Origin: Aquabacterium sp. NJ1
GTDB taxonomy: Bacteria > Pseudomonadota > Gammaproteobacteria > Burkholderiales > Burkholderiaceae_C
Reading direction: 5' to 3'
Assembly: GCF_000768065.1 (NCBI RefSeq)
Contig: NZ_JRKM01000001.1
Location: 1,364,001-1,428,000, forward strand
DNA: 64,000 nucleotides
The notes beneath the pieces are model-generated. The model was not told the origin of the DNA and did not search any database. It saw only the letters and a list, made by a program, of their open reading frames with translations. This document shows positions 8,837 through 19,393 of the stretch, in pieces. Each line of letters starts with the position of its first letter. Position 1 is the stretch's first letter. The position numbers and the translations under genes were made by a program.

Positions 8837-9613
8837 ATGTCCGCCGCATCAACCGCGAACGCCTCCGCCCTGTTCGACCTCAAGAGCGCCTCGCTCTCCC
8901 TGGAAGCCTTCCTGCTCAAGACCGGCAACATCCAGGCCCTGGGTCAAGCCATGGCAGAACGCTTTGGCGACACCCCTGATTTCTTCAGCAATGACCCGGT
9001 GGTGATCGACCTCACCCACCTGGCCAGCCTGGACGCCACCGTCAATTTCGAAGCACTGATCGCGCTGCTGACCAGCTTCAAGCTCAAGCCTGTGGCCGTG
9101 CGTGGCGGCACGGTCAAGCAGACGGCTGCCGCACAAGAGGCTGGCCTGGGCGAAGCGCCGGACAGCCACTCGGCCCCGGCCCGCGCAGAAACGATCACCA
9201 AGACCGTGGTGCAGGAAGTCATCAAGGAAGTCGTGCGTGAAGTGCCCGTCGAGGTCCGCGTGGAAGTGCCGGTGTCGGCCACCACCATGGTCATCGACAA
9301 GCCGCTGCGCTCGGGCCAGCAGATCTACGCCAAGGGCGGCGACCTCATCGTCATGGCCGTGGTCAACCACGGTGCCGAAGTCATCGCCGACGGCAACATC
9401 CACGTGTATGCGCCCCTGCGCGGCAAGGCCATTGCCGGCGCCAAGGGCAACACGCAAGCCCGCATTTTCTCGACCTGCATGGAGCCCGAATTGCTGTCCA
9501 TCGCAGGCACCTACCGCACCACCGAAAACCCGCTGCCCACCAACATCAAAGGCAAACCGGCCCAGATCCGGCTTGACGGCGAGCGCCTGGTTTTCGACCC
9601 CATCGACATTTGA
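8837..9613 (+). CDS. minC: Septum site-determining protein MinC
   Basis: 258 residues. The N-terminal domain begins LFDLKSASLSLEAFLLKTGN, the typical MinC opening that binds and blocks FtsZ. The C-terminal beta-helix domain has KPLRSGQQIYAKGGDLIVMA and the HVYAPLRGKAIAGAKG segment that pairs with MinD. A valine/glutamate-rich linker (about residues 128-150, with repeated EV steps) joins them. I chose ATG 8837 because it fits the family N-terminus; the frame extends upstream to a GTG at 8792 without support. First gene of minCDE; 31 bases separate it from minD. Confidence 0.96.
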   Translation: MSAASTANASALFDLKSASLSLEAFLLKTGNIQALGQAMAERFGDTPDFFSNDPVVIDLTHLASLDATVNFEALIALLTSFKLKPVAVRGGTVKQTAAAQEAGLGEAPDSHSAPARAETITKTVVQEVIKEVVREVPVEVRVEVPVSATTMVIDKPLRSGQQIYAKGGDLIVMAVVNHGAEVIADGNIHVYAPLRGKAIAGAKGNTQARIFSTCMEPELLSIAGTYRTTENPLPTNIKGKPAQIRLDGERLVFDPIDI

Positions 9614-9644
9614 ACAAGACTGACCTCTGAAAGGACCGCCATCC

Positions 9645-10460
9645 ATGGCCAAGATCATCGTGGTGACCTCCGGCAAAGGGGGCGTCGGCAAGACGACCAC
9701 CAGCGCCAGCTTCGCTTCCGGCCTGGCCCTTCGCGGCCACAAGACTGCAGTGATCGACTTCGACGTCGGCCTGCGCAACCTCGACCTGATCATGGGCTGC
9801 GAACGCCGCGTGGTCTATGACCTGATCAACGTGATCCATGGCGAGGCCAACCTCAACCAGGCCCTGATCAAGGACAAGCAGTGTGAGAACCTGTTCGTCC
9901 TGGCCGCCTCGCAAACGCGCGACAAGGAAGCCCTGACACAAGAAGGCGTCGAGAAGGTGCTGCAGGATCTGGCCGAAATGGGCTTCGAATACATCGTGTG
10001 TGACTCGCCCGCCGGCATCGAAACCGGCGCGCTGATGGCCATGCACTTTGCAGACGAGGCCATCGTGGTGACCAACCCCGAGGTCTCTTCGGTGCGCGAC
10101 TCCGACCGCATCCTGGGCATGCTCAACAGCAAGACCAAGCGCGCGCAGGACGGTGCCGACCCGATCAAGGAACACCTGCTGATCACGCGCTACAACCCCA
10201 ACCGTGTCGAAGGCGGCCAGATGCTGTCGCTGGACGACGTGCACGAGATCCTGCGCGTCAAGCTGATCGGCGTGATCCCCGAATCGGAAACGGTGCTCAA
10301 TGCCTCCAACCAGGGTATCCCCGCCATTCACATGAAGGGCACCGACGTGGCCGAGGCCTACTCGGACGTGATCGACCGCTTCCTGGGCCAGGACAAACCG
10401 CTGCGCTTCATCGAAGCTGAAAAGCCCGGCTTCTTCAAGCGCCTGTTCGGAGGCAAGTAA
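9645..10460 (+). CDS. minD: Septum site-determining protein MinD
   Basis: 271 residues, normal for MinD. The deviant Walker A motif [10 protein letters not shown] carries both lysines (Lys11 and Lys16), and the switch region reads [14 protein letters not shown]. The C-terminal amphipathic membrane-targeting helix is [11 protein letters not shown]. The ATPase cycles on and off the membrane with MinE and recruits MinC to keep Z-rings away from the cell poles. An AAAGGA ribosome-binding site precedes the ATG, and four bases separate it from minE. Confidence 0.97.
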   Translation: MAKIIVVTSGKGGVGKTTTSASFASGLALRGHKTAVIDFDVGLRNLDLIMGCERRVVYDLINVIHGEANLNQALIKDKQCENLFVLAASQTRDKEALTQEGVEKVLQDLAEMGFEYIVCDSPAGIETGALMAMHFADEAIVVTNPEVSSVRDSDRILGMLNSKTKRAQDGADPIKEHLLITRYNPNRVEGGQMLSLDDVHEILRVKLIGVIPESETVLNASNQGIPAIHMKGTDVAEAYSDVIDRFLGQDKPLRFIEAEKPGFFKRLFGGK

Positions 10461-10464
10461 GACC

Positions 10465-10725
10465 ATGGGATTCCTGTCCTTCTTCCTCGGTGAAAAGAAG
10501 CAGACGGCCACGGTGGCCAAGGAGCGGCTGCAGCTGATCCTGGCGCACGAGCGCACGGGACGCAACCCCAGCCCCAACTACCTGCCCGATCTGCAGCGCG
10601 AACTGGTCGCAGTCATCTCCAAGTACGTGTCCATCAACCCGGACGACATCAAGGTGTCCATGGAGCGTCAGGACAACCTCGAAGTACTTGAAGTCAAGAT
10701 CGAGCTGCCCGAAGCCGGTCGCTGA
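10465..10725 (+). CDS. minE: Cell division topological specificity factor MinE
   Basis: 86 residues, the usual size. The N-terminal membrane-targeting and MinD-contact segment is [20 protein letters not shown], followed by [13 protein letters not shown], the anti-MinCD beta-strand/helix. The C-terminal topological specificity domain contains [16 protein letters not shown]. MinE stimulates the MinD ATPase at the membrane and drives the pole-to-pole oscillation. The start lies four bases after minD, and GGAGG inside the end of minD can serve as its ribosome-binding site. Confidence 0.97.
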   Translation: MGFLSFFLGEKKQTATVAKERLQLILAHERTGRNPSPNYLPDLQRELVAVISKYVSINPDDIKVSMERQDNLEVLEVKIELPEAGR

Positions 10726-10737
10726 TCCACCACATCA

Positions 10738-10751
10738 CCCCTTCACAGGGG
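10738..10751. terminator. Short hairpin after minE
   Basis: CCCCT and AGGGG form a 5-bp stem with a TCAC loop, 13 bases after the minE stop. There is no T-run, so termination here is only suggested. Confidence 0.25.
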
Positions 10752-10816
10752 AGTGCCCTCAATGGCGGCGGCTCCTAGACTTGAATGTCCAACATTCAAA
10801 AATCAGGAGTCACGCC

Positions 10817-11281
10817 GTGAGGTCTTGCACCACAGCGGCGGCCTCATGGGCCTCAATGGCTTCATGGGCCGCCTTGCTGATCAACCTGTTTGCCGCTCCA
10901 GCCCACGCGGAGCGATCAGAACAGTGCGTCTACGAACGCGACCCGGTCACCGTCTCGGGTGAGATCCATCGCCAGCGGCGAGCGAGCGCATCCAGCGATG
11001 GCTGGAGCACGCCTCGAAGCAAGAAAGAAACCACAGTCATCCTCAAGCTGCGCAAGCCGCTGTGCGTGATGCTGCCCGATGACGTCAGCATGACACCGCG
11101 CCCGCGCCGCATCCACGAGGTGCAGCTGCTGTCGGACGACAAGCTGCCTCGCTCATCTGACAAGCTGCACCACGTCGAAGGCACCGTGGTGTTCGCCAAC
11201 AGCACCGACCACCACCAGCCCGTGTTGCTGGAAGTCAAGCAAATCGACGAAGGCAGCAAGCGAACGGCCCGACATCGTTGA
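10817..11281 (+). CDS. Small exported protein, possibly DUF4431-like
   Basis: 154 residues from a GTG at 10817, supported by AGGAG at 10805-10809. A signal peptide of about 33 residues ends in PAHA before ERSEQC. The mature part has two Cys residues (EQCVYERD and KPLCVML) and alternating strands VTVSGEI, TTVILKLRKPLCV and IHEVQLL. That order resembles the DUF4431 domain, a small beta-barrel-like periplasmic domain of unknown function. The resemblance is by eye and is the weakest part of the call. No link to the Min genes is evident beyond position. Confidence 0.6.
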   Translation: MRSCTTAAASWASMASWAALLINLFAAPAHAERSEQCVYERDPVTVSGEIHRQRRASASSDGWSTPRSKKETTVILKLRKPLCVMLPDDVSMTPRPRRIHEVQLLSDDKLPRSSDKLHHVEGTVVFANSTDHHQPVLLEVKQIDEGSKRTARHR

Positions 11282-11386
11282 TCACCTGCAGCGACGGGCT
11301 CGCACAGGCATTGTTGCGGTGCACAATAGACGCCAAGGCGGCACGCGTGTCGCCATCATCAACGCGTCCAAGGAAGGTCCACAGCC

Positions 11387-12154
11387 ATGCGCTATGTCGT
11401 GTTCAACCAGAAGGGTGGCGTCGGCAAGTCCACCATCACCTGCAACCTCGCGGCCATTAGCGCCAGCCAGGGCCTGCGCACGCTGGTCGTGGATCTGGAC
11501 CCTCAAGGCAACTCCACGCACTACCTGCTGGGTGCCCCCCAAGAAGATGCCGATGTCAGCGCTGCCGAGTTCTTCGACCAGACCTTGAAGTTCAGCGCGC
11601 GCCCCAAACGCGCCGACGAATACACGGTCGAAACCCCTTGGGAGAACCTGCGCCTGATGCCCTCGCACCCCAGCCTGGACGAGCTGCATGCCAAGCTGGA
11701 ATCGCGCTACAAGATCTACAAGCTGCGCGATGCCCTGACCGATCTGGCCGACGAGTTCGACCGCATCTACATCGACACACCGCCCGCGCTGAACTTCTAC
11801 ACGCGCTCGGCGCTGATCGCCGCGCAAGGCTGCCTGATCCCCTTTGACTGCGACGACTTCTCGCGCCGCGCGCTCTACAACCTGCTGGACAACGTGCAGG
11901 AGATCCAGGCCGATCACAACGAGGACCTCAAGGTCTCGGGCATCGTGGTCAACCAGTTCCAGCCGCGTGCGTCCCTACCCCAGAAACTCGTGCAGGAATT
12001 GATCGACGAAGGTCTGCCCGTGATGCAGCCTTACCTGAGCGCCTCCGTGAAAATCAAGGAATCCCACCAGCAGGCCAAACCCATGATCCACCTGGATCAG
12101 CGCCACAAACTGACGCAGGAAATGGTGGCCTTGCACGATGCGCTTCAAGCTTGA
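11387..12154 (+). CDS. ParA family ATPase (chromosome/plasmid partition type)
   Basis: 255 residues. The deviant Walker [12 protein letters not shown] has Lys9 and Lys14; [14 protein letters not shown] and [13 protein letters not shown] (Walker B region) follow. The region around residues 60-95 is longer than in a minimal ParA. The protein lacks the MinD C-terminal amphipathic helix, so it is not a second MinD. ParA-type ATPases move cargo along the nucleoid, usually with a ParB-type partner; none is next to it. Orphan ParA proteins can position protein clusters such as chemotaxis arrays. It sits 661 bases after minE in the same orientation. Confidence 0.85.
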   Translation: MRYVVFNQKGGVGKSTITCNLAAISASQGLRTLVVDLDPQGNSTHYLLGAPQEDADVSAAEFFDQTLKFSARPKRADEYTVETPWENLRLMPSHPSLDELHAKLESRYKIYKLRDALTDLADEFDRIYIDTPPALNFYTRSALIAAQGCLIPFDCDDFSRRALYNLLDNVQEIQADHNEDLKVSGIVVNQFQPRASLPQKLVQELIDEGLPVMQPYLSASVKIKESHQQAKPMIHLDQRHKLTQEMVALHDALQA

Positions 12155-12274
12155 GGTCAGCCCTTAAACACCCCTCGTTTGTTTCACTTTCTTACCACAC
12201 CTGAATAAGGGGAAGCGGGCATTTCGGGCTTCCAACAAGGTGGCCTTTTTCACTTGAATCCTTCATGCTTTCCA

Positions 12275-12291
12275 CACCTGTGAGGCAGGTG
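12275..12291. repeat. Inverted repeat upstream of the acyltransferase gene
   Basis: CACCTG and CAGGTG are perfect 6-bp arms around TGAGG. The site lies 54 bases upstream of a candidate -35 hexamer. It may be an operator or part of a terminator for parA; nothing in the sequence decides. The rest of 12155-12432 shows no gene. Confidence 0.3.
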
Positions 12292-12344
12292 GGAGGCCAG
12301 GTTTCACCACTTGAGCACCCGTCCAGGCACCGGCTGTCAGTGCC

Positions 12345-12374
12345 TTGACTCCTCCCCGCGGGGCCACGTATCCA
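12345..12374 (+). promoter_or_regulatory. Candidate promoter for the FeeM/LuxI-fold acyltransferase
   Basis: TTGACT at 12345-12350 and TATCCA at 12369-12374 are 18 bases apart. The perfect palindrome CCCCGCGGGG (12354-12363) lies in the spacer, a place where a bound regulator would interfere with RNA polymerase. Moderate match, inference only. Confidence 0.3.
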
Positions 12375-12432
12375 CCTTTGCTGTATCGGTGGAACGGGTT
12401 CAGTTTGTCATGGAAGTAGACAGGTGTTGGAT

Positions 12433-13158
12433 ATGCTCAAACCGACAGCACGCATAAGCCACCCTTACGGCATCGCCTTTGAAAAGAGCGAAGACCTGCC
12501 GTTTCGGGTTCGCATCGCCAACCCGCAAGAGGACCTTCATCGCATTCTGGCGTTGCGATCGCAGGCATATGGCCGGCATTTGCCGGAAATGGCCAAACGG
12601 CTGGAGCTGGCCGAGCCCGACGATTTGCGAGATGACGCCGTGCTGCTGGTGGCCGAAAGCAAGGCCAGTGGCCAATTACTGGGCTCCATTCGCCTCGTCA
12701 CCAATGTGACCAGCCCCTTGAGCATTGAACATGAAACCCAATTGCCGGCGCAATTTCGCAACCGGTATTTGCTGGAAGCCCGGCGCCTGACGGTTTGCAA
12801 TGGCTCCGAAGGCCGCATGACCACCCCGGCCCTGATCAAGGCCATATACGAGGTGAGTTTTCACTGCGGCATGGATATCGTCCTGATTACGGCACGTCAC
12901 CCTGTTGACCGGATGTACCGGGCCATGCAGTTCAAGGATGCGCTGGATGGCAAGGAGCTATTGCTGCCAGACGTCAACAACGTGCCACACAGGTTGTTCT
13001 TCATGGAGGTGGCCACCGCAGACGCCACCTGGCGCGCCGTGAAATGGCCCTTTTACCCTTTCCTGGCCAAAACCTGGCATCCGGATATCGGGGTGGATTT
13101 TGAACTGGCTTACCAGCGCCTGTGCCTGCCCGCCGTGGCGATGCAGCGTGCTGGCTGA
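12433..13158 (+). CDS. FeeM/autoinducer-synthase-like N-acyltransferase (GNAT fold)
   Basis: 241 residues from the ATG at 12433, preceded by AGGTG; a GTG at 12424 in the same frame is possible. The segment FRVRIANPQEDLHRILALRSQAYGRHLP starts a GNAT-like fold of the kind shared by N-acyl amino acid synthases (FeeM) and LuxI-type acyl-homoserine lactone synthases. GSIRLVTN and LLEARRLTV correspond to the beta-strand and conserved Glu/Arg region of those enzymes, and ALIKAIYEVSFHCGMD to the acyl-carrier-binding side. Such enzymes transfer an acyl chain from acyl-ACP to an amino acid or S-adenosylmethionine. The PEP-CTERM-associated acyltransferases are a further relative. A membrane hybrid kinase follows. 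Confidence 0.7.
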   Translation: MLKPTARISHPYGIAFEKSEDLPFRVRIANPQEDLHRILALRSQAYGRHLPEMAKRLELAEPDDLRDDAVLLVAESKASGQLLGSIRLVTNVTSPLSIEHETQLPAQFRNRYLLEARRLTVCNGSEGRMTTPALIKAIYEVSFHCGMDIVLITARHPVDRMYRAMQFKDALDGKELLLPDVNNVPHRLFFMEVATADATWRAVKWPFYPFLAKTWHPDIGVDFELAYQRLCLPAVAMQRAG

Positions 13159-13228
13159 CAGATTCAGCCTGGTTTTCTGGCGTCATATCGCCCCGCCGCA
13201 CGAATCAAGCCCCAACGCCTAAAACTGG

Positions 13229-13252
13229 ATAAGCCGTTGGTTACAGGCTTAT
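13229..13252. promoter_or_regulatory. Inverted repeat just upstream of the hybrid kinase promoter
   Basis: ATAAGCC and GGCTTAT are perfect 7-bp arms separated by ten bases. The site ends seven bases before the -35 hexamer at 13260, a position suited to an activator. It could also be a hairpin terminating the preceding gene. Confidence 0.4.
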
Positions 13253-13259
13253 TAAATGC

Positions 13260-13289
13260 TTGACATCCGAGGTCGCTGAAACATAAATT
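13260..13289 (+). promoter_or_regulatory. Sigma-70-type promoter for the hybrid histidine kinase
   Basis: A consensus TTGACA at 13260-13265 is followed after 18 bases by TAAATT at 13284-13289. Transcription would start near 13296 and give a leader of about 90 bases before ATG 13385. It suggests the kinase can be expressed separately from the acyltransferase. Confidence 0.5.
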
Positions 13290-13384
13290 GCCGTCTGTGC
13301 GTCGCCCAGGTTAATCGTGGTCAACAATAGCTGGCCTTTCCTGGCTTCAAGTCTTCTGGCAGTTTGACTTTGAGTGATCACCTC

Positions 13385-15259
<1,875 letters not shown>

Positions 15260-15280
15260 GCCCAGGCCTGCAGACGACCT

Positions 15281-15787
15281 TCAGGCGCCGCCCAGGTAAT
15301 CGGCCTTGCCCAAGTCCACGCCACCGTGGCGCAGCAGCCCATAAGCGGTTGTCGTGTGGAAGTACAGGTTGGGCAGCACCCAGCCCGTCAGGTAGGCCTG
15401 GCCCTTGAACTCGAAGGTGCGCGAGGGGAAGCTCAGCACGATGTCGGCGTCTTCCTTGCCATCGATCTGTGCGGGCTGGATGGTCTTCAGGAAGGCCACG
15501 GTCTTGTCCAGGCGGGCCTGCAGTTCAGCAAACGTGGTCTCGTTGTCGTCGTAGCGCGGGATCTCGATGCCGGCCAGGCGGGCGGCCGCACCCTTGACCG
15601 TGTCGCTGGCGATCTGCACCTGGCGGCTCAGCGGGAACATGTCCGGGTACAGGCGCGCGCTCAGGAAGGCGTTGGGGTCGATCTTGCGGGCCTCGCAGTG
15701 GGCCGCGCCCTTGGCCAGGATGGCCGACAGGTTCTGAAGGGTGCGAATGGCCACGGGGATGAAGGCCGAGTACATGGTCAGGCTCAT
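15281..15787 (-). CDS. DUF1993 family protein
   Basis: 168 residues. It matches the DUF1993 pattern from its start (MSLTMYSAFIPVAIRTLQNL) through LYPDMFPLSRQVQIASD to the C-terminal LTGWVLPNLYFHTTTAYGLLRH. The predicted fold is a DinB-like four-helix bundle. The function is unknown. GAGGAAG precedes the ATG. It is convergent with the hybrid kinase, and the next minus-strand gene upstream starts 1 kb away, so it is likely monocistronic or the end of a longer transcript. Confidence 0.85.
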   Translation of the reverse strand: MSLTMYSAFIPVAIRTLQNLSAILAKGAAHCEARKIDPNAFLSARLYPDMFPLSRQVQIASDTVKGAAARLAGIEIPRYDDNETTFAELQARLDKTVAFLKTIQPAQIDGKEDADIVLSFPSRTFEFKGQAYLTGWVLPNLYFHTTTAYGLLRHGGVDLGKADYLGGA

Positions 15788-15849
15788 GGTGCTTCCTCTG
15801 TTGTGAAGGAGTGGGAGGCCGCTTTGTACCCCGTTGCGGCCGCCTTTGC

Positions 15850-16806
15850 TCAGCCGCGCCTGAAAAGGCCCATGATCTTTTGCCCCAAGGTGACCGCGGC
15901 CAGCACGATGGCCCCGGCTGCGATACCACCCAGGCCGTCGAGCAGCATGGGTGTGACCGCTGCCAGCGCCCCGCCCACCACGGGCACGCCATGGGCAGCA
16001 TGTTCAGCCGCATCCAGCACCTCGTGTGCACCGGGCAGGCCATGCAACAGGATGCCGCCCCCCACCAGGAACATGGCGGCCGTGCCCACGACGGACAGAA
16101 CCCGCATCATCACAGGCGCAGCGGCCAGCAGGCCCAGGCCCAGCTGGCGGCGTGAAGCAGCCAGGCCGCCCTGCCCACCTTGCTGGCTGAGGTACAGGCC
16201 AGCATCGTCCATCTTCACGATGGCCGCGACCAGGCCATACACCCCGATGGTCACCACCAGCGACACGCCGCTGAGCACCACGATCTGGTTGAGCAGCGAG
16301 GCTTCGGCCACGGTGCCCAGCGTGATGGTCACGATCTCGGCGGACAGGATGAAGTCCGTGCGGACTGCGCCTTCGATCTTGTCCTTCTCGAAGGCCACCA
16401 GGTCCACTTCGGCATCGGCCAGGGCATGGGCCAGCGCCTCCCGGTGGGTCTCGTCCTCGTGGTCGTCACCGTGCAGCAAGGGGTGCGCGAGCTTTTCGAC
16501 ACCTTCAAAGCACAGGTAGGCCCCGCCGGCCATCAACAAGGGCATCACGGCCCACGGTGCCAGGGCGCTGATGGCCAGTGCCGCGGGCACCAGAATCACC
16601 TTGTTGCGCACCGAGCCCTTGGCCACGGCCCACACGACGGGCAACTCGCGTTCGGCACGGATGCCGCTGACTTGCTGTGCATTGAGCGCCAGGTCATCAC
16701 CCAGCACGCCGGCCGCCTTCTTGGCGGCCACCTTGGCCATGGCCGATACGTCATCCAGGACGAGCGTGATGTCGTCCAACAGTACCAGCAAGCTGGATAC
16801 AGCCAT
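15850..16806 (-). CDS. DUF808 family inner-membrane protein (YedI-like)
   Basis: 318 residues. The opening MAVSSLLVLLDDITLVLDDVS and the central VWAVAKGSVRNKVILVPAALAIS are characteristic of DUF808/YedI proteins. Several hydrophobic helices lie at about residues 75-110, 170-210 and 235-300. A charged His/Asp-rich stretch (HPLLHGDDHEDETHRE) sits at about residues 112-128. The function is unproven; the family is predicted to be a transporter. GGGAG precedes the ATG. Confidence 0.85.
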   Translation of the reverse strand: MAVSSLLVLLDDITLVLDDVSAMAKVAAKKAAGVLGDDLALNAQQVSGIRAERELPVVWAVAKGSVRNKVILVPAALAISALAPWAVMPLLMAGGAYLCFEGVEKLAHPLLHGDDHEDETHREALAHALADAEVDLVAFEKDKIEGAVRTDFILSAEIVTITLGTVAEASLLNQIVVLSGVSLVVTIGVYGLVAAIVKMDDAGLYLSQQGGQGGLAASRRQLGLGLLAAAPVMMRVLSVVGTAAMFLVGGGILLHGLPGAHEVLDAAEHAAHGVPVVGGALAAVTPMLLDGLGGIAAGAIVLAAVTLGQKIMGLFRRG

Positions 16807-16887
16807 GTGTGGGCTCCCTTTGATTCACTGCCTGATTGGCATTTGCCGAGGCGTGAATGTTAAGGGCTGCGCCAGCCCATGGGCGCC

Positions 16888-17769
16888 TCAGGCCGCTTCG
16901 AAGGTTTCCCGGAGCTCTTCTTCCCAGGCCAGCAGTTCGTCACCGCTGATCTGCAGCCATGCCATGGCCGCCCCGCCGTGGCTCTTCCAGTCCACATCGT
17001 GCTCCAGGCCTTCGTGGCGGTGCATGAAGTAGTCGGCCACCAGGCCCATGGCGATCAGGGTGTTGACCTCGGACTGCGAGCGGCTTTCTTCGAGCACTTC
17101 CAGGTCGTGGTGCAGGCGAATGGCCGCCGTCACCGTGGGCGCCAGGCGCCACACGCGCGACACCAGGGCGCCCACCACGGCGTGGTCCGTCCGGTGGTTG
17201 GCGTTCTCGGTTTCGACAAAGGAGCGGTCGATGCGAGCATGGGCTTCGACCAGGGTGCTCAGGTAGCCGCGCACGCTCTGCGCCATCACGGCCATGCCAA
17301 CGTGGCAGAACAGGCCATAGGTGTGGGCCAGATCAGCCGACACGCCCGGCAGCTTGCCGGCCATGAAGGACATGGCCAGGGCGCGCTTGGTGCAGCGCTC
17401 CCAGAAGCGCATCAGTTGTTTGGAGCTGACCTTGATGGCGCGCTGCGCCAGGAAGCCGGTCATCACGGCCGCGGTCTGCTCCAGCCCCAGGCGGTTCATG
17501 GCCTGGCCGATGGTCTGCGCGGGCTGGCCCACGGCGTACAGGGGGCTGTTGGCCGAACGCAGCAGGGCGGCCGACATGGCCACGTCGCTGGTGGCGATGT
17601 GCGCCACCTCGTTGAGGTCGGGCTCGGCCTGAGCCATGGCGTGCTGCAGCCGGGTCAGCAGGTGAGGACAAGGGGGAATCAGGATGTCGTGCAGGGGCCC
17701 GTTTTTTCTGGCCCTGTCGAGTTCCCTGAGGATGTCGTCAATGCTGGTTGGCTCTGTGGCGGTCGTCAT
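16888..17769 (-). CDS. HDOD domain signalling protein
   Basis: 293 residues. The HDOD domain covers about residues 20-225: ILIPPCPHLLTRLQHAMAQ opens it, and DVAMSAALLRSANSPLY with AMNRLGLEQTAAVMTGFL are its typical helices. HDOD domains resemble HD phosphohydrolases but usually lack catalytic metal ligands and act in signalling. The C-terminal 60 residues are acidic and helical. No partner domain such as EAL or a receiver is fused. The P450 gene ends 63 bases upstream on the same strand, so co-transcription is possible. Confidence 0.82.
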   Translation of the reverse strand: MTTATEPTSIDDILRELDRARKNGPLHDILIPPCPHLLTRLQHAMAQAEPDLNEVAHIATSDVAMSAALLRSANSPLYAVGQPAQTIGQAMNRLGLEQTAAVMTGFLAQRAIKVSSKQLMRFWERCTKRALAMSFMAGKLPGVSADLAHTYGLFCHVGMAVMAQSVRGYLSTLVEAHARIDRSFVETENANHRTDHAVVGALVSRVWRLAPTVTAAIRLHHDLEVLEESRSQSEVNTLIAMGLVADYFMHRHEGLEHDVDWKSHGGAAMAWLQISGDELLAWEEELRETFEAA

Positions 17770-17832
17770 GGCGAGGGACTCGGTAGCGGATGGATTTTTA
17801 TCGGTCTGGCCACCCGCTTCTTGAGGCCCGGA

Positions 17833-19284
17833 TCAGGGTAAATTTGGTGACAAATTCAGGGTCAGACCCACCGGCGTCATGGTGAAGGACATGAGCTCGC
17901 GGGCCTCCTGCCCGTCGGGCGTGGCCACGTCGTCAATGTGGAACTGGCTCAGCAGCGTCGCCAGCGCCAACTTCATCTCGACCAGGGCCAGGTAACGCCC
18001 GGGGCAGACGCGCGGACCTGCGCCGAATGGGGTGGACACGCGCTTGGCGTGGCTCGCCGCCGCGGCGTCCGCCTCCAGCCAGCGCTCGGGCCGGAATTTT
18101 TCGGGTTCCGGGAAATGGGCCGCATCCAGGGCATCGTGGCGGGACACGCCCCAGATGATGGTGTTCTTGGGCACCGCCACTTCGGCCACCACGGTGTCCT
18201 GCAAGGCTTGCACCACCCGAAATGGCGCCACCGGCTTGAGCCGCATGGTTTCGTGGCACACCGCCTCCAGGTAGGGCAGTTGCGCCATGTGGTCCATGGT
18301 CAGTTGGGACAGGTCACGCCCCACCACCGCTTGTGCCTCTTGCTGCGCCTGGCGCAGGGTGTCGGGGTTGCGGTGCAGCAGGTGGATGGCCCAGGCCAGG
18401 GTGTTGGCCGTGGTGTCCTCGCCGGCCAGCAGCATGGTCATCACGTTGCCGGCCACGTCGGCATCGCTCACGCCGCTGTCGGGCTGGTCGGCAGCCACGA
18501 TCATGGCTTCCAGCAGGTTGGTGGGCTGCGCCACGCGCGCCGGGTCTTGCTGGATGCGGGCACGGGCCTGCGCGATGAAGCCATCAATGGCCTGGCTGAC
18601 CACCTCGATGCTGCGCTCCAGATCACGGTCACGTGCGAGCTTGAACCAGCGCCAGTAAGGCAACAGCGAGTTGACGCGGCGAAACAGCGCCGGAAAGATC
18701 TTGTCCAGGTGGTGCTGGATGATGTCGTCGTCGGACTCCAGCGTGTTGGTTTCGGCGCCGAAGGCCAGGCCCGCGATGGCGTCCACCGTGAAGCGCATCA
18801 GGTCGGCCTGCAGGTCGATGGGCTGGTGCGCCACGGCAGCCTTTTGCCAACGCCCTTGCAGGCGCTGCGCCACCGACAACAGCAACGGAAAATAGGCCCG
18901 CACATGGCTGGGCGAGAAGGCCGCCATCACCATGCGGCGCTGGGCATACCACTGCGCGCCTTCGGCGTTGAAGACGCCGGGCTTGAGCTTCATCTCCCGC
19001 GCGATTTCACCCAGCTTGGCGGGCCGTCGAAAGCCTTCGGGGCGATCCCGCATCACGGCATTGATGGCCTCGTGCTCGCGCAGCACCAGCACATCCACCG
19101 CCCCCAGCCTGACCTTGAAGACCGGGCCATATTGGTGTGCCCAACGTTCCAGATCGAGGTGGATCTGGTCGAGCTTGAGTTGCAAGGCACTGCCCACGAA
19201 CGGCAAGGGCTTGGGGCCAGGCAGGTCTTCCCATCGACGTGTGGCGGTCTGGGTCGGGCGGTGGGCGTGCGCGGTCGTGCTCAT
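17833..19284 (-). CDS. Cytochrome P450
   Basis: 483 residues from the ATG at 19284; in-frame starts up to 19347 would add up to 21 residues. The proline-rich hinge LPGPKPLPFVG follows a short N-terminus without a membrane anchor, so the enzyme is probably soluble. The I-helix oxygen-activation motif is AGEDTTANTLAWA, the K-helix ExxR is in HETMRLKPVAP, and the haem ligand is Cys427 in FGAGPRVCPGR. No ferredoxin or reductase is adjacent or fused, so the electron donor is elsewhere. The substrate is not deducible. Confidence 0.95.
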   Translation of the reverse strand: MSTTAHAHRPTQTATRRWEDLPGPKPLPFVGSALQLKLDQIHLDLERWAHQYGPVFKVRLGAVDVLVLREHEAINAVMRDRPEGFRRPAKLGEIAREMKLKPGVFNAEGAQWYAQRRMVMAAFSPSHVRAYFPLLLSVAQRLQGRWQKAAVAHQPIDLQADLMRFTVDAIAGLAFGAETNTLESDDDIIQHHLDKIFPALFRRVNSLLPYWRWFKLARDRDLERSIEVVSQAIDGFIAQARARIQQDPARVAQPTNLLEAMIVAADQPDSGVSDADVAGNVMTMLLAGEDTTANTLAWAIHLLHRNPDTLRQAQQEAQAVVGRDLSQLTMDHMAQLPYLEAVCHETMRLKPVAPFRVVQALQDTVVAEVAVPKNTIIWGVSRHDALDAAHFPEPEKFRPERWLEADAAAASHAKRVSTPFGAGPRVCPGRYLALVEMKLALATLLSQFHIDDVATPDGQEARELMSFTMTPVGLTLNLSPNLP

Positions 19285-19393
19285 CGATGGCTTTCGTGAA
19301 GCGGTTGGCGTTCCATGAGAGCCCATTGTGAATGCCTGCCCATACAAATCCGTACACTGGCGCCCCGGTTGTTCCCTTATTACCAGTCTTTAC

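Noticed and set aside
12155..12432. Possible small gene or RNA between parA and the acyltransferase gene
   Set aside because: Only short inverted repeats and a promoter-like pair are visible; no coding frame or known RNA structure.
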